Shown: in pieces, positions 58,197-64,000 of the stretch
Numbering within the stretch: position 1 is the stretch's first letter
Layout of the letters: every line of letters starts with the position of its first letter
Assembly: GCA_024398965.1 (NCBI GenBank)
Contig: JAKSIF010000010.1
Span: forward strand, 1-64,000
Direction of reading: 5' to 3'
From: Fibrobacter sp.
GTDB taxonomy: Bacteria; Fibrobacterota; Fibrobacteria; Fibrobacterales; Fibrobacteraceae
DNA: 64,000 nucleotides
The notes under the pieces: generated by a model
What the model was told of the DNA's origin: nothing
The model's database searches: none
What the model saw: the letters and a program-made list of their open reading frames with translations, nothing else
Translations under genes and position numbers: made by a program

Positions 58197-60464
58197 ATGT
58201 CTATTGACGCATACCAGGCCAAGTACGGCAAGATGCTCGATCCGAAGGAAGAGTCCGTTACTCTTCCCGACGGCCGTGTACTCACGTTCGAAACTGGCAG
58301 ACTGGCAAAGCAGGCTCGCGGTTCTGCTGTTGCCAAGATGGGTGATGCCTTCCTCCTTTCCACCGTCTGCTACGGCGAAGAAAAGGATGGAGACTTCTTC
58401 CCTCTGACTGTTGAATATCGCGAAAAGTCTTACGCTGCTGGTCGCCTTCCGGGTGGCTACAGCAAGCGCGAACCGGGTCGTCCCTCCGACGAAGAAATCC
58501 TCTCCGCTCGTATCATCGACCGCCCGATCCGCCCGATGTTCCCGGAAAACTTCACCCGTGAAGTCCAGGTCATCGTCCAGGTTCTTTCTGCCGACAAGTC
58601 CTTTGCTCCGGACGTTCTCGGTGTTAGCGCCGCATCTCTTTCCATCGGCCTTTCCGAACTTCCGTTCGAACAGCAGGTTGCAGCAGTGCGCGTTGCTGTC
58701 GTCGACGGCCAGAACATCGTGATGCCGACTTACGACCAGCTCGCTGTGGCCGATCTTGACCTGGTGGTCGCCGGTACAGAAGACTCTGTCTGCATGGTCG
58801 AAGGTGGTGCTTACGAAGTTTCCGAAGACACCATGATTGGCGCAATCCTCGCCGGTCACGAAGTCATCAAGGAAATGTGCAAGGCCCAGCAGAAGCTGGT
58901 TGAACGTTGCGCAAAGCCCAAGATGGAACTGAAGCCCCAGCATGTGGGCGAAGAACACGAAAAGCTCCTCGCTACCGTTAAGGAAGTCGTTTGGGAAGAA
59001 CTGAACAAGGACGTTCATTCCAACATGGTGAAGACCGACTTCTATCCGGCAATGGCAGACCTCTGCAAGCGCATGCTTGAAGATGAACGCATTACCGCTA
59101 TTACCGGTGCTGGCGACGAAGCTGATGCAAAGCTCGTTGCCGATGCTAAGGCAATCTTCAGCGATTACGAACGCACCGCAATGCGTGAAATGATCCTGAA
59201 CGAACATGTTCGTCTCGACGGCCGTACCACTACCGAAGTCCGCCCCATCGAAATCGAAATGGGCGTGCTCCCGCGTGCTCACGGTTCCGCTATCTTCCAG
59301 CGCGGTGAAACCCAGGGTCTCGTTATCTGTACCCTCGGCACCAAGGCTGACGAACAGCGCTACGAAAGCTTGCAGGGCGAAGGCTCCAAGAGCTACATGC
59401 TTCATTACAACTTCCCGCCGTACTCCGTCGGTGAATGCAAGAAGCTTGGCCTTTCCCGCCGTGAAATCGGTCACGGTCACTTGGCCGAACGTTCTCTCGC
59501 AGCAGTTCTTCCGCTGCCCGAAGACTTCCCCTATACCATCCGCGTTTGCTCTGAAATCGAAGAATCCAACGGTTCTTCTTCCATGGCTTCCGTTTGCGGT
59601 GGCTGCCTTTCCTTGATGGACGCAGGCGTTCCTATCAAGGCTCCGGTTGCCGGTATCGCAATGGGCCTCATCTCCGAAAAGGGTTCCGTGAAGGAAGGCG
59701 GCAAGATCGAAATCTTGTCCGACATTACCGGCACTGAAGACCACCTCGGCGATATGGACTTCAAGGTGACTGGTACCGCCGAAGGTATCACCGCCTTCCA
59801 GATGGATATCAAGATCCGCGGTATCACTCCGGAACTCATGCGCCAGGCTCTCGAACAGGCCAAGCAGGGTCGTCTCCACATCTTGAACAAGATGACTACC
59901 CTGGGTCTCGCAGAACCTCGCCCCAAGGTTTCCGAAAAGGCACCCACCATGCTCAAGATGAAGATTCCTACCACCAAGATCCGCGACGTGATCGGTTCCG
60001 GTGGCTCCGTCATCAAGGGCATGCAGGCTCAGACCGGTTGCACCATCAACATCGACGACAACGGCAATATCGATATCGCTGCACCCAGCGGTAAGGCTGC
60101 CGCAGTTTGCCGCCGCATGATTGAAGAACTCACTGCAGAACCGGAAGCCGGCCGCAAGTACAAGGGCAAGGTGAAGACGATCCAGCCGTTTGGCGCCTTC
60201 GTTGAAATCCTCCCGGGTCGCGACGGTCTCGTGCACATCTCCGAACTTGCAGACCATCGCGTCGACAAGGTCGAAGACGTTGTTCACGTCGGTGACGAAG
60301 TTGAAGTTCTCTGCCTCGGTGTCGATCCGAAGGGCAAGGTAAAGCTTTCCATGAAGGCACTGCTCCCTCCGAAGCCGGCTGAAGCTGCTCCTGCAGCAGA
60401 AGCACCGGCCGCTGAAGCTCCCGCAGCAGAAGCTGCCGCTCCTGAAGCACCTGCCGAAGCATAA
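58197..60464 (+). CDS. pnp: Polynucleotide phosphorylase
   Basis: A 755-residue phosphorolytic 3'-5' exoribonuclease. Two RNase PH domains (about 10-230 and 310-540) are joined by an all-helical linker; conserved YREKSYAAGRLPGGYSKRE, IIDRPIRPMFP, HFN-type LHYNFPPYSVGE, RREIGHG and the catalytic region with DAGVP and SDITGTEDHLGDMDFKV are visible. The KH domain follows (IRDVIGSGGSVIKGMQ), then S1 (YKGKVKTIQPFGAFVEILPGRDGLVHISEL). The tail is a repeated AAEAPAAEA low-complexity stretch. GGAG precedes the ATG. A 12-bp hairpin terminator follows. Confidence 0.98.
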   Translation: MSIDAYQAKYGKMLDPKEESVTLPDGRVLTFETGRLAKQARGSAVAKMGDAFLLSTVCYGEEKDGDFFPLTVEYREKSYAAGRLPGGYSKREPGRPSDEEILSARIIDRPIRPMFPENFTREVQVIVQVLSADKSFAPDVLGVSAASLSIGLSELPFEQQVAAVRVAVVDGQNIVMPTYDQLAVADLDLVVAGTEDSVCMVEGGAYEVSEDTMIGAILAGHEVIKEMCKAQQKLVERCAKPKMELKPQHVGEEHEKLLATVKEVVWEELNKDVHSNMVKTDFYPAMADLCKRMLEDERITAITGAGDEADAKLVADAKAIFSDYERTAMREMILNEHVRLDGRTTTEVRPIEIEMGVLPRAHGSAIFQRGETQGLVICTLGTKADEQRYESLQGEGSKSYMLHYNFPPYSVGECKKLGLSRREIGHGHLAERSLAAVLPLPEDFPYTIRVCSEIEESNGSSSMASVCGGCLSLMDAGVPIKAPVAGIAMGLISEKGSVKEGGKIEILSDITGTEDHLGDMDFKVTGTAEGITAFQMDIKIRGITPELMRQALEQAKQGRLHILNKMTTLGLAEPRPKVSEKAPTMLKMKIPTTKIRDVIGSGGSVIKGMQAQTGCTINIDDNGNIDIAAPSGKAAAVCRRMIEELTAEPEAGRKYKGKVKTIQPFGAFVEILPGRDGLVHISELADHRVDKVEDVVHVGDEVEVLCLGVDPKGKVKLSMKALLPPKPAEAAPAAEAPAAEAPAAEAAAPEAPAEA

Positions 60465-60491
60465 TTTCGACAAAATCGTTCTTTGAACACG

Positions 60492-60529
60492 AGCCCAACC
60501 ACCAATGGTGGTTGGGCTTTCTTTTTTTG
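60492..60529 (+). terminator. pnp terminator
   Basis: Perfect 12-bp stem AGCCCAACCACC / GGTGGTTGGGCT with a 3-nt loop, then TTTCTTTTTTT. Confidence 0.95.
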
Positions 60530-60630
60530 TAAAATCGAATAAACAAATATCACGAGATATTTTCAAATCTGTGACGTAGCGCACACTAAATATTTTTATT
60601 ATTCATACTGTTTGGCGAATAGGTCTTTGT

Positions 60631-62337
60631 ATGGTTATCGGATATTTATTAGCGCTGTGCGTTCTTGCCGCAGTGAACATCATAATCCTCTTCCGCCTTT
60701 ACCCTAGGCAGAACGGCCCCTATGCACTCATTTTCATGTCGGCCTTCGTCTCGTGCGTAGGCTTTCTGTTGATGGCTCTTTCCTCGGACCTTTCCGAGGT
60801 CCTTCTTGCCAACAAGATGAACTACGTTGGCGCCATATTCCTCCCCCTATTCTCCTTCTTTGCTATTCTCCAGATTTGCAAGATCAAGATTCCCAACCTT
60901 CTTGGCACGGTCCTGATTCTGCTTGCATTCGTTGTTTACGGTCTGTCTGCAACCGTAGGATTTAGCGACCTATACTACACTTCGGCAAAATATATCCTCA
61001 CCTTTGGTGCCGGAAATTTTGAAGCAACCTACGGCCCCGGGCATGCCTTATTCAACCTGATGCTGGCATTCTATGTGTGTGCCAATCTCGGTGTGCTTAT
61101 CTACGCCTTCCTCAAGAAAAAAAATGTTTCCTACAAGTGCCTGATTGCATTTGCCCTTTTGCAAGTCGCCACCATTATTTCCTTCTTCCTAGCAAGATTC
61201 CTCGGTGGAGACACCCTGGTGATGCCCGCAGTCTATGTATTCGACCAGTTCGTAATGCTCTACATCTGTAACCGCATCAAGCGTTACGACATAACCCAGA
61301 GTGTGGTGGATGCCCTTGAGGAAAACAACACAGACAGTTACGTATCCATTTCCTCAAACCTGAAATTTTTAGGATGCAACGACATCGCCTACACCAACTT
61401 CCCCGAACTTACAGATTGCCGAGTGGACCATACGATTATCTCGACCAAGGGGATTGTCGGTTACCTGCTGGAATGGGTTCTGCAGATTAATAGCGGCGAA
61501 GCTCCTGATAGCAAGAACTACGAATTCTCCGGAAAGCACTACAAGTTGACAGTCAAACAGATTTCCATATCCAAGCAAGTCACGGTTAACCTGTTCAAGA
61601 TCGAAGAAGACACAAAGCTGCACCGCTATATCCAGATGCTCGGTTCCAGCAATGACCACCTGGAAACCATGGTCAAGGATAACGCCAACAAGATCCAGAC
61701 CATGCAACAGCAGATGATGGTTGGCCTTGCCAGCATGGTCGAAAGCCGCGACAGCAACACCGGTGGCCATATCAAAAGAACCAGCGATGTTGTCGCCATC
61801 CTGGTAAACGAACTTCGCCGAGACAAGAGCCTTAGTTTTTCCAAGGAATTCTTTGACGCACTGGTTAAGGCTGCTCCTATGCACGATCTTGGCAAGATTG
61901 CCATTGACGACCAGATTCTAAGAAAGCCGGGGCGCTTTACCCCCGAGGAATACGAAGTGATGAAGACCCATTCCCAAAAGGGTGCGGTCATTGTGGAGAA
62001 CCTGCTTTCCCAGGTACAGGACCCGAATTTCGTACAAATTGCCAAGAACGTTGCCAACTATCATCACGAGCGTTACGACGGCAAGGGTTACCCCAGCGGA
62101 CTTGCTGGAGAAAACATTCCCTTCGAAGCAAGAGTCATGGCCATAGCCGACGTTTACGACGCCCTTGTCAGCAAAAGGCACTACAAGGACGAATTCTCCT
62201 TCGAAAAGGCATTTGGTATCATTACCGAAGGAATGGGAACTCAGTTCGACCCGAAGCTATGGAAGTGTTTCTACAACAGCCGTGCAAAGCTGGAAGAGTA
62301 TTACTCCAAGGCAAGTTCCGATTATACCGACAGATAA
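60631..62337 (+). CDS. Multi-pass membrane HD-GYP domain protein (putative c-di-GMP phosphodiesterase)
   Basis: A 568-residue protein. Residues 1-220 contain about seven membrane helices (7TM sensor type), followed by a PAS-like region of about 100 residues and a short coiled helix (ETMVKDNANKIQTMQQQMM). The HD-GYP domain spans about 370-560: DSNTGGHIKR, the HD pair in MHDLGKIAID, LRKPGRFTPEEYEVMKTH, and YHHERYDGKGYPSG, the intact GYP motif, with DVYDAL after it. These residues are those needed for metal binding and c-di-GMP hydrolysis. No diguanylate cyclase is nearby. The signal sensed is unknown. Confidence 0.88.
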   Translation: MVIGYLLALCVLAAVNIIILFRLYPRQNGPYALIFMSAFVSCVGFLLMALSSDLSEVLLANKMNYVGAIFLPLFSFFAILQICKIKIPNLLGTVLILLAFVVYGLSATVGFSDLYYTSAKYILTFGAGNFEATYGPGHALFNLMLAFYVCANLGVLIYAFLKKKNVSYKCLIAFALLQVATIISFFLARFLGGDTLVMPAVYVFDQFVMLYICNRIKRYDITQSVVDALEENNTDSYVSISSNLKFLGCNDIAYTNFPELTDCRVDHTIISTKGIVGYLLEWVLQINSGEAPDSKNYEFSGKHYKLTVKQISISKQVTVNLFKIEEDTKLHRYIQMLGSSNDHLETMVKDNANKIQTMQQQMMVGLASMVESRDSNTGGHIKRTSDVVAILVNELRRDKSLSFSKEFFDALVKAAPMHDLGKIAIDDQILRKPGRFTPEEYEVMKTHSQKGAVIVENLLSQVQDPNFVQIAKNVANYHHERYDGKGYPSGLAGENIPFEARVMAIADVYDALVSKRHYKDEFSFEKAFGIITEGMGTQFDPKLWKCFYNSRAKLEEYYSKASSDYTDR

Positions 62338-62354
62338 GGCTATAGCGAACTTTT

Positions 62355-62362
62355 TATATTTG
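62355..62362 (+). promoter_or_regulatory. TATATTTG -7 element close to a start codon
   Basis: Exact TAnnTTTG match ending 7 bp before the ATG of the membrane protein gene. No ribosome site fits between, so the transcript is predicted to be leaderless or nearly so. Confidence 0.5.
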
Positions 62363-62369
62363 GGCCAAA

Positions 62370-63137
62370 ATGTTTGACGCCCTGAATTTTCATTTTTCTT
62401 TTTACGACTGGCTACTGGTTGTCATGGTGACTGCCCTTGGTACCGTGAGCGCCTACCTTAAGGACCCCCAGCTCAAGGCCGTTACGGCAACCATACCCAT
62501 CCCCTTTGGCTTTGCCTACCTTGCTGTCGGAAAGATCATCGATACGCCCAACGTGATTGCAGGGTTCTACTGCATGCTCTTTGCGAACCTGGTCCGTTTT
62601 TTAACCTACAAATTAAAGTGCCCCATTGTCATTTCCATCATTCTAGGACTCGCCTTTGTGGTCTTTGCCGGAACATTCACCCTACCCCACCTGCCTCAAG
62701 GGGAAGGCGTTTTTCTGGGAGCCTGCCTTTTTGATTTCCTTGTTGGCATCGTCCTGTTCCAAAAACAAAAGTACCAGTCCGGAGTACGCTACAAGACGCC
62801 TCTGCCGGTGTACATCAAGGCCCCTGCTATCGCTTGCGTCGTAGGCGGGCTTATGGTTATCAAGAGCTTTATGCAGGGCTTCTGCACCAGCTTCCCCATG
62901 ATGAATTCCATCGTGAGCTACGAAAGTCGATTTTCTCTTGGAGACCAGTGCCGACAGCTACCTGTATTCCTAATGGTGGGGCCGTTCATGTTCATTATCA
63001 TGCGCTACACGGAGCTTTGGTTTGGTCTCAATCACTGGATTGTGCTGATTATCGGATGGACCGTTTTTACGCCGCCCTATATGCTTTTAAACAAGGAACT
63101 AAAGCGACGTAACGACATAAATTACAACAACTGCTAA
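62370..63137 (+). CDS. Integral membrane protein of unknown function
   Basis: A 255-residue protein with about seven hydrophobic segments (WLLVVMVTALGTVSAYL; ITIPFGFAYLAVG-like second; FYCMLFANLVRFLTY; VISIILGLAFVVFAGTF; VFLGACLFDFLVGIVLF; the stretch ending in GGLMVIKSFM; FLMVGPFMFIIMRY; WIVLIIGWTVFTP). Cys residues occur at CTSFP and DQC in the loop before the last pair. The C-terminus is basic (LKRRNDINYNNC). No family recognised. It lies 32 bp after the HD-GYP gene, on the same strand, but a candidate promoter sits in the gap. Confidence 0.7.
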   Translation: MFDALNFHFSFYDWLLVVMVTALGTVSAYLKDPQLKAVTATIPIPFGFAYLAVGKIIDTPNVIAGFYCMLFANLVRFLTYKLKCPIVISIILGLAFVVFAGTFTLPHLPQGEGVFLGACLFDFLVGIVLFQKQKYQSGVRYKTPLPVYIKAPAIACVVGGLMVIKSFMQGFCTSFPMMNSIVSYESRFSLGDQCRQLPVFLMVGPFMFIIMRYTELWFGLNHWIVLIIGWTVFTPPYMLLNKELKRRNDINYNNC

Positions 63138-63197
63138 AACCGCTTTAGGTCAGAGCCCCCGTGACACGCCTTCCTAGGTGACGGCTGTTACGGTTTT
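63136..63197 (+). terminator. Possible branched terminator after the membrane protein gene
   Basis: AAAACCG (63136-63142) pairs with CGGTTTT (63191-63197), enclosing smaller helices (CCGT / ACGG). It starts over the stop codon. The T-run is short, so this is uncertain. Confidence 0.35.
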
Positions 63198-63263
63198 ATA
63201 TTAGTTTACAACTTTAAATCATCAAAATTCTTATATTAGGAATGACTAGTATAAGGATTTTTT

Positions 63264-64000
63264 ATGAACTTGAAAAAATTTGCGCCATTAACTGTTGCTA
63301 CAATGATGTCTCTCGTAGCAATGGGCACTGTAGCTTGCGGCGACGACTCCTCCTCCGGCACCAGCCCCGTTGTTCCCGAAAATCCCAACGGGCAGGTTAC
63401 TCCTGAAAATCCCAGCGGTAACGGTGCCGAGATTACCAATCCCGACGACAACGGTCAAGGCGGATTACCCGCAGAAACTCCCATTGACACCCCCGTACAG
63501 CCAGGCGATAATACAGGAGACACTCCTGTAGTCACCCCCGGCCAGCAGGATCAGGCCGGCTGTGCAGCAGGACAAGCTTCTGCACCTGTAGCCTTTGAGC
63601 AGTCAAAGTTCAACGATATTGGCGAAGTCTACAAGAACATCCAGTGCGACGAAAAGGTCGTATTCATCGTTCGACATGCAGAACGTGAAGGATTTACCGG
63701 ATCTGTTTCAGCCCTTACCGAAGATGGTTTCGAAGCGGCAGTCAACGCAGGCAAGAAGCTTATAGGCGAAGGCCAGTTCAAGTATATCTACTCCGGCATG
63801 ACCCGAACCATGCAGACAGCCCTCGGTATTGCTGCAGGCCGCGGCGATGCAACCTTCACAATCACCTATGCAGAAGGCGAAGATGGCAATGAGCACTTTA
63901 CGGTTGTCTCTCCCGAATTTACAGCGGACACCATTCCGGCCCTTAAGGATGGTTGGTTCCTGAAAGACAAGGACGCCCGAGACGCCTACATGGCAGCAGA
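63264..64000 (+). CDS. Lipoprotein with histidine phosphatase domain (partial, runs off the window)
   Basis: At least 245 residues, cut by the window edge. Signal with lipobox GTVACG (Cys about 25) followed by GDDSSSG, a pattern typical of Fibrobacter lipoproteins. A Pro/Asn/Asp/Gly-rich linker of about 70 residues (PENPNGQ and PENPSGN repeats) leads to a domain beginning near 130 with VVFIVRHAERE, the RHG/RHA phosphohistidine motif. LTEDGFEAAVNAGKKL and YSGMTRTMQTALGIA (second Arg region) follow. It is a surface-displayed histidine phosphatase (phytase- or phosphatase-like) by inference. AAGG lies 9 bp before the ATG. Confidence 0.8.
   Translation, partial: MNLKKFAPLTVATMMSLVAMGTVACGDDSSSGTSPVVPENPNGQVTPENPSGNGAEITNPDDNGQGGLPAETPIDTPVQPGDNTGDTPVVTPGQQDQAGCAAGQASAPVAFEQSKFNDIGEVYKNIQCDEKVVFIVRHAEREGFTGSVSALTEDGFEAAVNAGKKLIGEGQFKYIYSGMTRTMQTALGIAAGRGDATFTITYAEGEDGNEHFTVVSPEFTADTIPALKDGWFLKDKDARDAYMAA

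Overview
The window looks like a chromosomal segment of a fibre-degrading Fibrobacter (FCB group). The signs are: secreted GH5, PL1 and GH43 enzymes with poly-Ser linkers and gliding/type IX-like C-terminal modules; two giant cadherin-repeat surface proteins; lipoproteins opening with CGDDSSS; CBM11-like and CBM6-like modules; and promoters carrying a Bacteroidetes-style TAnnTTTG -7 element. The genus is inferred from this gene content, not from an rRNA. No insertion sequence, prophage, integrase or CRISPR array was seen.

Layout. 0-4.4 kb holds housekeeping genes: an epimerase (- strand), then ddl, tsaB, rimI and a DUF218 membrane protein (+ strand). 4.4-12.2 kb is a - strand block: a GH9 glucanase without signal peptide, endonuclease IV, a beta-helix/beta-barrel outer-membrane protein, a FecR-domain protein and a SUI1/YciH-type factor. 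fecR, the barrel gene and nfo are tightly coupled. 12.3-28.2 kb holds two paralogous giant secreted proteins (3330 and 1845 aa) with the same N- and C-terminal modules and cadherin arrays of very different length; the larger has 798-bp and 747-bp tandem duplications. A strong promoter and a small SRP RNA (ffs) lie at about 28.4 kb.

28.6-39.3 kb is mostly + strand core genes: an alpha-ribazole-phosphatase-like enzyme preceded by a heptanucleotide repeat, pncC/cinA, recA, tpiA, secG, two identical tRNA-Leu(GAG) genes, murD and tgt. Several secreted or outer-membrane proteins of unknown function are interspersed. 39.4-44.9 kb encodes a GH5 endoglucanase with two CBM11-like modules and a PL1 pectate lyase. 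45.2-50.2 kb has an acyl-CoA synthetase, a phosphoglycerate dehydrogenase and the long form of IspG.

50.2-57.6 kb is a cluster of three GH43-CBM6 paralogs. Each has its own terminator and the same 15-bp operator-like dyad about 90 bp before its start codon, which suggests one shared regulator. 57.8-64 kb carries rpsO-pnp behind a structured leader, an HD-GYP membrane protein, an unknown membrane protein and a lipoprotein histidine phosphatase cut by the window edge.

The secreted glycanases form a hemicellulose/cellulose/pectin attack set, and the cadherin giants are plausible adhesion or surface-layer partners. The most novel signals are the GH43 operator motif, the TATATTTTG-type promoters that abut start codons (predicted leaderless mRNAs), the recent amplification inside the cadherin giant, the fecR/beta-helix-barrel pair, and the composite intergenic inverted-repeat elements.
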